From assembly GCF_000518265.1 (NCBI RefSeq), contig NZ_JADG01000004.1, positions 434,001 to 498,000 on the forward strand: a DNA stretch of 64,000 nucleotides. The letters run 5' to 3'. This stretch comes from Actinomadura oligospora ATCC 43269. GTDB lineage: Bacteria; Actinomycetota; Actinomycetes; Streptosporangiales; Streptosporangiaceae. This document shows positions 16,143 to 25,616 of this stretch, in pieces. Each line of letters begins with the position of its first letter. The first letter of the stretch is position 1. Both the position numbers and the translations under genes were made by a program. The notes beneath the pieces are model-generated. The model was not told the origin of the DNA and made no database searches. It saw only the letters and a program-made list of their open reading frames with translations.

Positions 16143-16697
16143 CTGTCCAGCAACGCTGTCAGCAGCACCGCCCGTTGTGTGCGGACGGTAGGCGGCCTCG
16201 CGGTCGCCGCCGCCGTCGCGACACCCGTCGTGCTGGCCGGCCCGGCCCCTGCGGCTCACGCGGCTTCTGCCAAGCCCGTGGGCGTGGTGGTCAAGCAGGC
16301 CCGGCACAAGACCTGGGCTCAGCGCCAGAAGCTCGCCAAGAAGGCGCTGAAGTACGCCGCCAGCAGGAAGGGCAAGCCGTACCGCTACGGTGCGGCGGGC
16401 CCGAACGCCTTCGACTGTTCCGGCCTCGTCCAGTGGGCGTACCGGAAGGCCGGGGTGAAGCTGCCCCGCGTCACCACCGCGCAGTACCGTTCGGTAAAGA
16501 ACAGGATTTCCTGGAACAAACTAACGCCAGGAGACCTTGTGTTCTTTAACGGCAAGGGCCACGTAGGCATCGTCTACAAGAAAAAGGGCCGGACGCTCTA
16601 CATGATCCACTCGCCCCACAGCGGCGACCACGTCCGGGTGACCAAGCTCAACAGCTACCGCAAGAAGAGCTTCGCGGGCGCCGTCCGTCCTTACTAG
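16143..16697 (+). CDS. Secreted NlpC/P60 hydrolase, probable CTG start, riboswitch-controlled
   Basis: A compact 184-residue exported NlpC/P60 peptidase. Signal peptide with cleavage after AHA at residue 40, a basic linker, then the catalytic domain with Cys92 (FDCSGL), His140 and a third-position His at 156 or 159. AAGGAG at 16131-16136 points to a CTG codon at 16143 (six-base spacing). The only canonical in-frame start, GTG at 16179, has no ribosome binding site, though it would still give a working signal peptide. The gene is monocistronic behind a c-di-AMP riboswitch and is followed by a hairpin. Confidence 0.85.
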   Translation: MSSNAVSSTARCVRTVGGLAVAAAVATPVVLAGPAPAAHAASAKPVGVVVKQARHKTWAQRQKLAKKALKYAASRKGKPYRYGAAGPNAFDCSGLVQWAYRKAGVKLPRVTTAQYRSVKNRISWNKLTPGDLVFFNGKGHVGIVYKKKGRTLYMIHSPHSGDHVRVTKLNSYRKKSFAGAVRPY

Positions 16698-16724
16698 GAC
16701 TCCATCCAGGACGCACGTCCGCAG

Positions 16725-16755
16725 GGCCCGGCGGCACATCCCCCGCCGCCGGGCC
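16725..16755 (+). terminator. Hairpin after the second NlpC/P60 gene
   Basis: An 11-bp perfect stem (16725-16735 with 16745-16755) followed by a pyrimidine-rich TTCCCTCCCC tail lies 28 bases after the stop codon. It separates two riboswitch units. Confidence 0.6.
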
Positions 16756-16844
16756 TTCCCTCCCCTCGCTCGCCCGCCAGCGCGAGCCGTCCCGTAGCGG
16801 GACAGTCCGTATCCAGCACCGGACGCGCCTCATCGAGGGCGTCC

Positions 16845-16982
16845 GCCGCCGAGTCCGCTCCCCGACGCGCACAGCGCGTCGGCGCAGAGCCGGGGACCCA
16901 CCGAGAACCGGGGTGAATCGGCCTCCCAGAGGCCGTAGGGCAGCTTCCACGCCCGAACCCGTCAGCTAACCCGGTAGGCGGC
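16845..16982 (+). ncRNA. Second c-di-AMP riboswitch (ydaO/yuaA type) upstream of CHAP gene
   Basis: It has the same conserved order as the first riboswitch: GCCGGGGACCCA (16889-16900), GGGGTGAATCGG (16910-16921) and GTCAGCTAACCCGGTAGGC (16961-16979). The outer stem GCCGCC (16845-16850) pairs with GGCGGC (16977-16982). The variable arm is shorter than in the first copy. The ribosome binding site GAGGAG (16992-16997) of the CHAP gene follows ten bases later, so c-di-AMP could control this gene by termination or by access to that site. Confidence 0.92.
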
Positions 16983-17007
16983 ATGGAAGCCGAGGAGAAA
17001 ACCCAGC

Positions 17008-17847
17008 ATGACCGGTAAGCACAACAAGCTGCACCCCGTCCTCCAGTCGCTGCGCGACACCCCCGTGGCCCAGGCCCTCCGCTCCACCCCCGTGTTCCAG
17101 TCGGTGCGCACCACCAGCGCACTCGTCGCGGGCGCCGCCCTGGTCGGCACCATCGCCGCCACCACCGCCCACGCCTCGGTCGTCCCTGACGGCCACTCGC
17201 AGGCCGCCGCCGCCCGTCTCGCCGGGTACGCCACCGCCGAGAGCACCCTGCCCCAGCTCAAGAAGGACGCGCCGCAGCACGCCCCGCAGCAGGCCCCCCA
17301 GGCCGCCGCGGCCCAGCCGCGGGCCGCCAAGGCCCCGGCGCGCCCCGCCCCGACCAAGCCCACCGCCCAGCAGGCCATCAAGATCGCGACCTCGCAGGCC
17401 GGGATCAGCGAGGACGGCGCGGGCAAGACCAAGTTCCAGCGGTGGTACATGGGCACCGAGCGCGCCAAGCAGACCGTCGCCCGTGACGGCGGCTCGCTCG
17501 GCCTCTACGCCAACGCCGAGTGGTGCGACATGTTCGTCTCCTGGGTCGGCCACCAGGCCGGCGCCGCCGGCTCGGTCGGCTCGGACGCCTGGACCGTCGC
17601 CCACGCCAAGTGGTTCCAGCAGCACAAGCGCTGGGGCACCGCGGCCAAGCCCGGCTCGGTCGTCTTCTTCGCCTGGAACGGCAGCAAGAGCCTCGACGCC
17701 ATCCAGCACGTCGGCATGGTGATCAAGGACAACGGCGACGGCACCGTCAAGACCGTCGAAGGCAACACCGACGGCAACTCGGTCGCGGTCAAGACCCGTC
17801 CGGACAGCACGATCGTCGGCTACGGGTACCCCGACTACGCCAGGTGA
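17008..17847 (+). CDS. Secreted CHAP-domain peptidoglycan amidase/endopeptidase
   Basis: A 279-residue exported hydrolase. An unusually long basic n-region precedes the hydrophobic core at about 37-53 and a probable cut after AHA at 56. A Pro/Ala/Gln-rich linker (85-120) leads to a CHAP domain with Cys173 (AEWCDMF), His234 (IQHVGMV) and Glu251 in the VEGNT motif. CHAP enzymes cut peptide or amide bonds in murein. The ATG at 17008 is preceded by GAGGAG. It is controlled by its own ydaO riboswitch and forms, with the preceding NlpC/P60 gene, a tandem of c-di-AMP-responsive wall hydrolases. Confidence 0.92.
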   Translation: MTGKHNKLHPVLQSLRDTPVAQALRSTPVFQSVRTTSALVAGAALVGTIAATTAHASVVPDGHSQAAAARLAGYATAESTLPQLKKDAPQHAPQQAPQAAAAQPRAAKAPARPAPTKPTAQQAIKIATSQAGISEDGAGKTKFQRWYMGTERAKQTVARDGGSLGLYANAEWCDMFVSWVGHQAGAAGSVGSDAWTVAHAKWFQQHKRWGTAAKPGSVVFFAWNGSKSLDAIQHVGMVIKDNGDGTVKTVEGNTDGNSVAVKTRPDSTIVGYGYPDYAR

Positions 17848-17880
17848 CCCGCACTCCCGGCCTCGCCCTAGGATCGCCGC

Positions 17881-19266
17881 ATGGACGACGAGCGGGCCGC
17901 GGAGACCAGCCCAGGGCCCGCCACCGAGCAGACCGGCGAGCGGGCCCCTGAGCAGGCCACAGGCCGGCCCGGCGAACAGGCCACCGGCCGGGCCGCCGAA
18001 CAGCACCCGGAGCCCGTCACCGCGGAGGACCCCTCGCGGCGGCGGGCTCTCGGCCTGCTCGCGGGCGGCGGCGCCGCCGTCTGCCTCGCCGCCGGGGCCG
18101 GGATCTTCGCCCTGACCCGCGCCCCGGACGGGGACCCCGCGCCCGCGACGCTCCCGCCCGCCGGAACACCCGACCCGCGGGCGGTCGCGGTCGTCCTGGC
18201 GAACCGGGCCCGGGCCGTCCGGGAGCGCAACCGGATCGCCTTCCTCGCCACGGTCGCCGCCGCGCCCGCCGCGTTCCAGCAGGCCCAGGCCCGCCTCTTC
18301 GACAACCTGACCAAGCTCCCCCTGGACGGCTGGGAGGAGCGCCCCGGAGAGCCCCAGGGCACGTCCGGCGTGATCCAGGTCTCCCTGCGCTACCGGCTCA
18401 CCGGCTTCGACACCGGCCCGGTCGCCCGCACCCGCCACCTGGCGTTCGCCCACCGCTCCGGCGCCTGGACGATCATCGGGGACGGCTCGTCCGCCGGTCT
18501 CGCCGACGACGCCGACATCGCCGACGCCGGGTCGCTCACCATCGTCCGCAAGGGGCCCGCGCTGGTCGTGGGCGACGCGCCCCGCCTGGACGAGATCGCC
18601 CGGCGCCTCGCCGCCGCCGTGCCCGCCGTCACCACCGTCACCGGGACCTCCTGGGCCCGCCGCGCCGTCGCCCTGGCCCCCGCCGACGCCGCCCTGGCCG
18701 CCCGCGTCGCCGGAAACGACGCGGGCGCGGGGCAGGACATCGCCCGGTTCGCCGCCCTCGCCGTCGTGACGCCCGGCCCGGACGGCTCGCCCGGCCAGGA
18801 CCGCGTCGTCGTCTCCCCCGCCTTCGGACGCCTCAACGACCTCGGCCGCCGCGTCGTCCTCACCCACGAGCTCACCCACGTCGCCACCGGCGGGGCCCGC
18901 GACGGCCGCACCCCGATCTGGCTCATCGAGGGCTTCGCCGACTACGTCGGCTACCGGAACGCCGGGGTCCCGGTGAGATCGGCCGCCCGCGAGCTGGCCG
19001 CCGAGGTGGCCGCCGGACGCGTCCCCGGGGCCCTGCCCACCCGGAGCGACTTCGACGGCGCGTCCGGACGGCTCTCCCAGGCCTACCAGGAGGCGTGGCT
19101 CGCCTGCCGCATGGTCGCCGACCGATACGGTGAAACCACCCTCGTCCGCCTGTACCGGGCGGCCGGGCGGGAGCCCGAGGCCGCCGCGCTGCGCCGGATC
19201 CTGGGCCTCCCGCCGGACACCTTCACCGCCGACTGGCGCGACTACCTCCGCAAGGAGCTCACGTGA
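17881..19266 (+). CDS. Membrane-anchored gluzincin metallopeptidase-like protein
   Basis: A 461-residue protein with a charged, Glu/Gln-rich cytoplasmic tail (1-54), one membrane segment (about 56-79) and an extracytoplasmic domain. The zinc motif HELTH is at 329-333 and the distal ligand Glu350 lies in IEGFADY, the gluzincin arrangement. The region 95-230 resembles a nuclear-transport-factor-like fold with no assigned role. The last four bases overlap the start of the M48 protease gene (GTGA), so the two zinc proteases are translated together. The family is common in actinomycetes but uncharacterised to my knowledge. Confidence 0.85.
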   Translation: MDDERAAETSPGPATEQTGERAPEQATGRPGEQATGRAAEQHPEPVTAEDPSRRRALGLLAGGGAAVCLAAGAGIFALTRAPDGDPAPATLPPAGTPDPRAVAVVLANRARAVRERNRIAFLATVAAAPAAFQQAQARLFDNLTKLPLDGWEERPGEPQGTSGVIQVSLRYRLTGFDTGPVARTRHLAFAHRSGAWTIIGDGSSAGLADDADIADAGSLTIVRKGPALVVGDAPRLDEIARRLAAAVPAVTTVTGTSWARRAVALAPADAALAARVAGNDAGAGQDIARFAALAVVTPGPDGSPGQDRVVVSPAFGRLNDLGRRVVLTHELTHVATGGARDGRTPIWLIEGFADYVGYRNAGVPVRSAARELAAEVAAGRVPGALPTRSDFDGASGRLSQAYQEAWLACRMVADRYGETTLVRLYRAAGREPEAAALRRILGLPPDTFTADWRDYLRKELT

Positions 19267-20708
19267 GCGACGCCACCGCCCCATCGCAGGAGCCGTCCGA
19301 GGCGCCCGCCCCGCCGCCCGGACCCGGCGGCCCGGACACGGCGCGCGCGTACCGGAGGCCGCGCGTGACGGCGGCGATCGCCTCGGCCGTCCTCTTCGCC
19401 ACGGTCGCGGTGATCATCGCCCTGACGACGCCCTGGACGCCGCTGCCGGGGCACGTCCCCGGCGGACGCGTCGCCCCGGACCCCGCGCCCGACTTCACCC
19501 CCGCCGAGATCCACCGCGCCGCCGCGTTCGACCACGCGCTCAACTGGCCCGCCTACGCGCGCCTGATCACCGTGCTCGCGGTCATCCTCGCCCTCGGCTT
19601 CAGCCCCCTCGGCGCCCGCCTGCTCGGCCTGGTCACCGCCAGGACCCGCCGCTGGCCCCTGCGCGTCCTGGTCGGCGCCGTCGCCTTCACGTCCCTGACC
19701 TGGCTGATCTCGATGCCGTTCGCGGCCTGGGGCGAGTCGATCCTGCGCGACTACGGCCTGTCCACCCAGAGCTGGCCGAGCTGGCTGGTCGACCAGGTCA
19801 AGTCCCTCGGCGTGACCTGGGTCACCTACACCCTCGGCCTCCTGCTCCTGGTCGGCCTGATCCGCCGCTTCCCCCGCTACTGGTGGACGGGCGCCGCCGC
19901 CGGAGCGTGCGCGCTGGTCATCGCCGGGTCGTTCGCCTACCCGATCATGATCGAACCGGTCTTCAACAAGTTCCACTCGCTCCCCGCCGGACGGCTCCGC
20001 ACCGACCTGCTCGACATGGCCCGCCGCGACGGCGTCCCCGTCTCGGACGTCCTGGTCGCCGACGCCTCCCGCCGGACGACGTCCCTGAACGCCTACGTCT
20101 CCGGCTTCGGCTCCACCCGCCGGATCGTGGTCTACGACACCCTGCTGACCTCGATGTCCACGCCCCGGATCGAGTCGATCGTCGCCCACGAGCTCGGCCA
20201 CGCCAAACGGGACGACGTCCTGCACGGCACGCTCGTCGGCGCGCTCGGCGCCGCGGGCGGCGTCTGCCTGCTCTACCTGCTGCTCACCTCACCGCGCCTG
20301 CTGCGCCGGGCCGGGCTCACCGCCCCCGCCGCACGCCGCCCGGGCAAGGACGAGGCCACGCGCGACCCGTCCGCCCGCGACCGCGGCGCGGCCGACCCGC
20401 GCGCCCTGGCGCTCGTGCTCGCACTGATCGCCGTCGCGACGCAGCTCGAGACGCCGGTGCAGAACCTCGTGAGCCGCCGCGTCGAGGCCCGCGCGGACGC
20501 GCACGCCCTCAACCTCACCCGCGACCCGACGACGTTCGCGACCATGCAGCACGAACTGTCGGTCCGCAACATCTCGACGCTCACCCCGGACGTCCTGGAG
20601 ACGCAGCTCTGGTCCGACCACCCCACCGGCCCCGAGCGCATCGCCATGGCCCGCGACTGGGCCCGGATGCACCACGTCCCCGAACCGCCCCCGCTCGTCC
20701 ACCACTGA
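19263..20708 (+). CDS. M48 family membrane metalloprotease (Ste24/CAAX protease-like)
   Basis: A 481-residue multi-pass membrane protein with a Pro-rich cytoplasmic tail and hydrophobic segments at about 36-54, 99-124, 133-150, 185-200 and 208-226. The catalytic zinc motif HELGH is at 309-313, followed by two more membrane segments and the third-ligand block RRVEARADAHAL. The long N-terminal membrane part is typical of Ste24-type M48 proteases, not of the shorter HtpX found elsewhere in this window. It is coupled to the gluzincin gene by a four-base overlap. Confidence 0.92.
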   Translation: MSDATAPSQEPSEAPAPPPGPGGPDTARAYRRPRVTAAIASAVLFATVAVIIALTTPWTPLPGHVPGGRVAPDPAPDFTPAEIHRAAAFDHALNWPAYARLITVLAVILALGFSPLGARLLGLVTARTRRWPLRVLVGAVAFTSLTWLISMPFAAWGESILRDYGLSTQSWPSWLVDQVKSLGVTWVTYTLGLLLLVGLIRRFPRYWWTGAAAGACALVIAGSFAYPIMIEPVFNKFHSLPAGRLRTDLLDMARRDGVPVSDVLVADASRRTTSLNAYVSGFGSTRRIVVYDTLLTSMSTPRIESIVAHELGHAKRDDVLHGTLVGALGAAGGVCLLYLLLTSPRLLRRAGLTAPAARRPGKDEATRDPSARDRGAADPRALALVLALIAVATQLETPVQNLVSRRVEARADAHALNLTRDPTTFATMQHELSVRNISTLTPDVLETQLWSDHPTGPERIAMARDWARMHHVPEPPPLVHH

Positions 20709-20743
20709 GCCACCGCCACCCAGCATCCAACGAACACGAAAAC

Positions 20744-20777
20744 GGGCCGACCGGCGATCGCTCACCGGACGGCCCGC
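20744..20777 (-). terminator. Terminator between the M48 and L,D-transpeptidase genes
   Basis: A 12-bp stem with one mismatch (20744-20755 with 20766-20777) is flanked on the left by an A-run that reads as T on the minus strand, so it best serves the L,D-transpeptidase transcript. Confidence 0.65.
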
Positions 20778-20796
20778 ACCGTTCACCCAGACCGGC

Positions 20797-22236
20797 TCAG
20801 TGCCCGGAACGCCCCACCTGGGGGTTCGGACGGGCCTCACCCTGAGCCGTCGGCGCCGCGCTCGGGGCAACGGGCACGACCGGTTGCGAAGGCGCCGCGC
20901 CCGGAACCGCCGGAGCACCCGGCCTCGCCCCCGGAGACAGACTCGGCGACGACGCCGAACCCGTCGGGTTCGCCGCCTGCGCGTTCCCCGACTGGACCGG
21001 CGCACTGCCCTGCGGCCCGGCGGTCACCGCCCGCCTGAGCGCGCTGCCCTGCACCCACTTCTTCCACGACTCCTGCCAGAAACCCCACCCGTTGTCGGGC
21101 TCCAGCTCGCGGGACGTGCCGGTGACCCGCACCGGGTCGCCGCGGTAGGACAGGTTGTAGAACCAGCGCGCGTTCTCCGGGCTGGCGTTCACACAGCCGT
21201 GGCTGACGTTCGAGTTGCCCTGGTCCCCCACCGACCACGGCGCGCTGTGCACGTACTCGCCGCTGTTGGAGATCCGGACGGCCGCGTACACCGTCTCCCG
21301 GTAGTACCCCGGGCACCCCGGCCCGCACCCCGTCGTCGCGGAGTCCATGATAACCGGGTCGTCCTTCTCCATGGTGAGGTGCACGCCGTTGGTGGTCGTG
21401 TACTTCTCCACCCCGCCCCGGCCCATGCTCACCGGGATCGTCCGGACGAGCCGTCCGTTCCGCCGCACGGACATCATGTGCGTGACGGCGCTCGCCTTGC
21501 TGATGTGGGAGTCGCCGACGCGGAAGTCGGCCCTGACGTCCTTGGCGCCCCACAGGCCCTTCCCGGCCCGGACCCCGGTCAGGTGCGCGCGGAACGACAC
21601 CTTGGTGTGGGCGGGCCAGTACTCCCTGGTGCGGAACACGACGGTCTGGTCGTCGAACCAGTGCCACGCGCCCTCGACCGGCTTCGCCGACCTCACCTCG
21701 AAGGAACGCTCCACCGCCGCCCGGTCACCGACACCCTGCTCGAACCGCAGGACGATCGGGATCCCCACCCCGACGGTCTCCTTGTCGTAGGGCGCCTCGA
21801 GCGCCGCGTCCAGGGTCTTCTTCACCTTCGCGGTGCTGAAGTCGCTGGTGACCGTCCGGGTCCTGCCGTCACGGCCGAGCCCGGTCGCGGTGACGGTGTA
21901 GCTGCTGTCCGGGGCGAGCGTCCAGCGCGCCTTCCAGCGCGTCCGGTCGGCGCTCAGGTCGCCCTCGACCGGCGCCCCCCTGTGCGTGACGGTCACGTTC
22001 TCGACCGTCCCCCGGTCCGCGGCGACCTGGATCACCGAGTCCGGGCGAAGCCCGTCGCCGCCGTTCGCCGGTGAGACGTCCAGCCGCACCGCGTTCAAGT
22101 TGAGATCCGTACCGCCGCCGTCCGAGCAACCCGCCGGTCCGGTGACGGCGAGCGCGGCACACGCCACCGTTCCTCCGACGAGCTCCAGTGTGGCCCGGCG
22201 GCGCCGGCCCGTTTGTACAAGCCTGCCGACCCGCAC
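20797..22236 (-). CDS. L,D-transpeptidase lipoprotein (LdtMt2-like)
   Basis: A 479-residue exported enzyme that makes 3-3 crosslinks in peptidoglycan. The N-terminus ends in a lipobox-like GPAGC with Cys37 (the -3 position is Pro, so lipidation is likely but not certain). Two Ig-like domains span about 45-240, followed by the YkuD catalytic domain with SHGCVN at 345-350 and catalytic Cys348. A GFWQESWKKW segment and a Pro/Ala/Ser-rich tail of about 80 residues follow. The GTG start at 22236 has a G-rich ribosome binding site. It is monocistronic. Confidence 0.94.
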   Translation of the reverse strand: MRVGRLVQTGRRRRATLELVGGTVACAALAVTGPAGCSDGGGTDLNLNAVRLDVSPANGGDGLRPDSVIQVAADRGTVENVTVTHRGAPVEGDLSADRTRWKARWTLAPDSSYTVTATGLGRDGRTRTVTSDFSTAKVKKTLDAALEAPYDKETVGVGIPIVLRFEQGVGDRAAVERSFEVRSAKPVEGAWHWFDDQTVVFRTREYWPAHTKVSFRAHLTGVRAGKGLWGAKDVRADFRVGDSHISKASAVTHMMSVRRNGRLVRTIPVSMGRGGVEKYTTTNGVHLTMEKDDPVIMDSATTGCGPGCPGYYRETVYAAVRISNSGEYVHSAPWSVGDQGNSNVSHGCVNASPENARWFYNLSYRGDPVRVTGTSRELEPDNGWGFWQESWKKWVQGSALRRAVTAGPQGSAPVQSGNAQAANPTGSASSPSLSPGARPGAPAVPGAAPSQPVVPVAPSAAPTAQGEARPNPQVGRSGH

Positions 22237-22313
22237 CGTAACCCCCGCATGTCACTGTCCGTATACGATCTTGTCCATAGAGTGTCGTACCCCGGACGAC
22301 GCTCATTATGTAA

Positions 22314-22347
22314 GGGCCTGTGCCTGCGAAATCGCAGGCACAGGCCC
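22314..22347 (-). terminator. Hairpin terminator of the cta operon
   Basis: A perfect 16-bp stem (22314-22329 with 22332-22347) with a 2-base loop lies downstream of ctaF on the minus strand. The T-run is poor. Confidence 0.65.
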
Positions 22348-22419
22348 CTTTGAAGATCGCTTTACCGGAACCGAGCCCCGGGTCGCGTGACCGGCGCGGC
22401 CGGTCGTGTTATCGGCGGG

Positions 22420-22830
22420 TCAGTGGGCGAAGTGGCCCCGGTAGTACTCGAAGACCAGGCCGACGGTCGACAGCAGCAGGCCGGCGACGCCGAGCAGCAC
22501 CATCCACCAGCCGAACACCATGCCCATCGAGGTGAGCGCGGCCGAACCACCGATGTACAGCGGCCACCACGAGTGCGGGCTGAAGAAGCCCAGCTCGCCG
22601 GCGGCGTCCGCGATCTCACCCTCCGGGTCGTCCTCGTACAGCGGGCCGCCGTTGGCGCCCTCGAGACGACGGATGGTGAAGTGGACGTAGAACCCGATCA
22701 GCCCCGACAGGCCGACCGCGAGGGCCAGCGCCGTGGTGCCGGTCCAGTCCTTCGACCAGAGCCAGTAGACGACGTCGGTGGCGAGGAAGAAGACCGCACA
22801 CCCGTAGAACATGAACGCCTGAACGCGCAT
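22420..22830 (-). CDS. ctaF: Cytochrome c oxidase subunit 4, actinobacterial type
   Basis: A 136-residue integral membrane subunit of the actinobacterial aa3 oxidase, with membrane segments at about 5-24, 32-52, 84-104 and 108-128. The acidic loop LYEDDPEGEIADAAGELGFF and the motif FSPHSWWPL are typical of this family. It lies three bases after the ctaD stop, completing the ctaC-ctaD-ctaF operon. Confidence 0.95.
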   Translation of the reverse strand: MRVQAFMFYGCAVFFLATDVVYWLWSKDWTGTTALALAVGLSGLIGFYVHFTIRRLEGANGGPLYEDDPEGEIADAAGELGFFSPHSWWPLYIGGSAALTSMGMVFGWWMVLLGVAGLLLSTVGLVFEYYRGHFAH

Positions 22831-22833
22831 CGG

Positions 22834-24555
22834 CTACTCCTCCGTTTCCTTGGCCTGCCCGGCGGCCGGCTCTTCCTTGGCGAGAGCCACCCTGCTGGAC
22901 ATATTGACCGGCTCGCCCTTCGCACCCACGTGCGGGTGGTGCAGGTCGAACGCCGGACGCTCGGAACGGATCTTCGGGATCGAGTTGAAGTTGTGCCGCG
23001 GCGGCGGGCACGTGGTCGCCCACTCCAGGGACGAGCCGTAGCCCCACGGGTCGTCGACCTCCACCCGCTTGCCCTTCTTCCACGTGATGTACACGTTGTA
23101 GAAGAACGGCAGCATGGAGGCGCCCAGGATGAACGAGAAGATCGTCGAGACCTGGTTCAGGCCCGTGAACTCGCTGGCGTAGTCGGCGTACCGGCGCGGC
23201 ATGCCCTCGGCGCCCAGCCAGTGCTGGACCAGGAACGTGCCGTGGAAACCGACGAACAGCAGCCAGAAGTGAATCTTGCCGAGCCGCTCGTTCAGCATCT
23301 TGCCGGTGAACTTCGGCCACCAGAAGTAGAAGCCCGCGAACATCGCGAACACGACCGTGCCGAACACCACGTAGTGGAAGTGCGCCACCACGAAGTAGGA
23401 GTCCGACAGCTGGAAGTCCATCGGCGGGGACGCCAGGATGACGCCGGTCAGACCACCGAAAAGGAAGGTGACCAGGAAGCCCAGCGACCACAGCATCGGC
23501 GTCTCGAACGTGAGTTGCCCCCGCCAGATCGTTCCGACCCAGTTGAAGAACTTCACACCCGTCGGGACGGCGATGAGGAACGTCATGAACGAGAAGAACG
23601 GCAGCAGCACCTGCCCGGTCACGAACATGTGGTGCGCCCACACCGTGATCGACAGACCCGCGATCGAGATGGTCGCGAACACCAGGCCGATGTAACCGAA
23701 CACCGGCTTACGGCTGAACACCGGGAGGATCTCGGTCACGATGCCGAAGAAGGGCAAGGCGATGATGTACACCTCCGGATGGCCGAAGAACCAGAAGAGG
23801 TGCTGCCAGAGCAGCGCGCCACCGTGCGAGGCGTCGAACACGTGCGCGCCGAACTTGCGGTCGGCCTCCAGGGCCAGCAGCGCCGCGGCCAGGACCGGGA
23901 ACGCCAGCAGGACCAGGATCGAGGTCAGCAGGATGTTCCAGACGAAGATCGGCATCCGGAACATCGTCATGCCGGGGGCCCGCATGCACAGGATCGTGGT
24001 GATGAAGTTGACCGCGCCCATGATCGTGCCGAAGCCCGACATGGCCAGGCCCATCACCCACATGTCGCCGCCGATGCCCGGCGAGCGGACGGCGTCCGAC
24101 AGCGGGGAGTAGGCGAACCAGCCGAAGCTGGCCGCGCCGCCCGGGGTGAGGAAGCCCGCGAGGGCGATCAGCGACCCGAACAGGAACAGCCAGTACGCCA
24201 GCATGTTCATGCGCGGGAACGCGACGTCCGGCGCGCCGATCTGCAGCGGCATGATCACGTTGGCGAAGCCCGCGAACAGCGGCGTCGCGAACATCAGCAG
24301 CATGACCGTGCCGTGCATGGTGAACAGCTGGTTGAACTGCTCGTTGCTCACCAGCTGCAGGCCCGGCTTGTACAGCTCCCCGCGCATGACCAGCGCGAGG
24401 ACTCCGCCGATGAGGAACATCACGAACGAGGTGATCAGGTACAGGTACCCGATCTTCTTGTGGTCGGTCGTCGACATCCAGTCGGCGACCAGACGACCCT
24501 TGCGGGTCCTACCCGCGGCGACCGTCGCGGTCGGCGCGTGGGTGATCGCGGTCAC
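22834..24555 (-). CDS. ctaD: Cytochrome c oxidase subunit I
   Basis: The 573-residue catalytic subunit of the aa3-type terminal oxidase, which reduces oxygen at a haem a3-CuB centre and pumps protons. Twelve membrane segments are apparent, with the active-site stretch FGHPEVYI and the low-spin haem ligand region HFHYVVFG. The GTG at 24555 overlaps the ctaC stop by four bases (GTGA) and gives a start at VTAITHAPT, which fits homologues; an upstream in-frame start would run into ctaC. The order C-D-F on the minus strand is the usual actinobacterial one. Confidence 0.97.
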   Translation of the reverse strand: MTAITHAPTATVAAGRTRKGRLVADWMSTTDHKKIGYLYLITSFVMFLIGGVLALVMRGELYKPGLQLVSNEQFNQLFTMHGTVMLLMFATPLFAGFANVIMPLQIGAPDVAFPRMNMLAYWLFLFGSLIALAGFLTPGGAASFGWFAYSPLSDAVRSPGIGGDMWVMGLAMSGFGTIMGAVNFITTILCMRAPGMTMFRMPIFVWNILLTSILVLLAFPVLAAALLALEADRKFGAHVFDASHGGALLWQHLFWFFGHPEVYIIALPFFGIVTEILPVFSRKPVFGYIGLVFATISIAGLSITVWAHHMFVTGQVLLPFFSFMTFLIAVPTGVKFFNWVGTIWRGQLTFETPMLWSLGFLVTFLFGGLTGVILASPPMDFQLSDSYFVVAHFHYVVFGTVVFAMFAGFYFWWPKFTGKMLNERLGKIHFWLLFVGFHGTFLVQHWLGAEGMPRRYADYASEFTGLNQVSTIFSFILGASMLPFFYNVYITWKKGKRVEVDDPWGYGSSLEWATTCPPPRHNFNSIPKIRSERPAFDLHHPHVGAKGEPVNMSSRVALAKEEPAAGQAKETEE

Positions 24556-25379
24556 TTCACACCCCCCGCGGCCTTGGCCTTCTGGCCGGCGAGCCACGTG
24601 TTGTATTGGTCGGGCGAGACCACCTGGAGCTGGAACAGCATCCGGCTGTGGTCGACGCCGCAGAGCTCGGCGCAGCGGCCCTCATAGGTGCCCTGCTTGC
24701 GAGCGGTGAACTCGAACTCGTTGGTGTAGCCCGGCATGACGTCCTTCTTGTACAGGAGCGCCGGAACCCAGAACGAGTGGATGACGTCGTTGGCGTGCAG
24801 CCGCACGCGGATCGTCCGGTCCGAGGGGACGACCATGACGGGCTTGGCGCCCGACGGGGCGTTCGGAGCGACCGGGGTGCCGACCACCGAGGCGACGGTC
24901 TTCTCCTGACCGGCCGCCTTCTCCTTGTAGTCGAACTGCCAGCTCCACTGGAAGCCCGTCACGTCGACCGTGACCGCCGGGTTCTTGGTGGTCTTCTCGA
25001 CGTACGACTCGTCGCGCGCGGTGAAGTAGAACAGCACACCGATGATCACGAACGGCACGGCCGTGTACAGGATCTCGATCGGCATGTTGTAGCGGACCTG
25101 CGGCGGCAGGTCGTCGGAGCGCTTGCGGTGGAACAGCACCGCCCAGATGATCAGGCCCCAGACGACGGCGCCCACCGAGAACGCAGCGATCCAGGAGCCC
25201 TGCCAGAGCTTCAGCATGCGCTCGGCCTGGTCGCTGATCGGCTCGGGCATACCCAGGCGGGACGCCTGACCGCTGCACGCGGTTGCGGACAGCGCCAGCA
25301 GACCTAGCGCGCCGGCGCTTTTGATTGCGCGGCGACTGCGCACAGGCGTACGCCGCTCCCCAGAGCGGGTCGGACTCAC
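24552..25379 (-). CDS. ctaC: Cytochrome c oxidase subunit II
   Basis: The 275-residue CuA-bearing subunit that accepts electrons from the bc1-c complex. It is a predicted lipoprotein (SATAC, Cys35) with two membrane segments (about 62-84 and 107-122) and an exposed cupredoxin domain. CuA ligands are seen in the HSFWVPAL region and in [12 protein letters not shown]. The GTG start at 25379 has GGGAAGG upstream. First gene of ctaCDF; divergent from the cysteine desulfurase-like gene. Confidence 0.97.
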   Translation of the reverse strand: MSPTRSGERRTPVRSRRAIKSAGALGLLALSATACSGQASRLGMPEPISDQAERMLKLWQGSWIAAFSVGAVVWGLIIWAVLFHRKRSDDLPPQVRYNMPIEILYTAVPFVIIGVLFYFTARDESYVEKTTKNPAVTVDVTGFQWSWQFDYKEKAAGQEKTVASVVGTPVAPNAPSGAKPVMVVPSDRTIRVRLHANDVIHSFWVPALLYKKDVMPGYTNEFEFTARKQGTYEGRCAELCGVDHSRMLFQLQVVSPDQYNTWLAGQKAKAAGGVK

Positions 25380-25616
25380 GGAATGCCTTCCCCACGGATG
25401 AGAGCCCAGGGAACTCCCGGGCGGTGAGATCAGTTGTTACACGTTTGGGGGACACACTAGCGCGAGGGTCCGGGAGTCCCCTCCCGGGGTGCCCGGTTAG
25501 TGTTCTGGCGTGGCCCGAGCATGTGCTGACCGACCCCTCGTCCGCTCCGGACGGGAGATTCCGGTGTCCGGCGCCGTCCAGACGGCGCGCCCCCCGCTGC
25601 GCGACCGGTGCGCGCC

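Noticed and set aside
16966-19284. A 772-codon open frame on the minus strand
   Set aside because: Antisense to the CHAP and gluzincin genes, Gly/Gly-Asp low complexity, no start signal.
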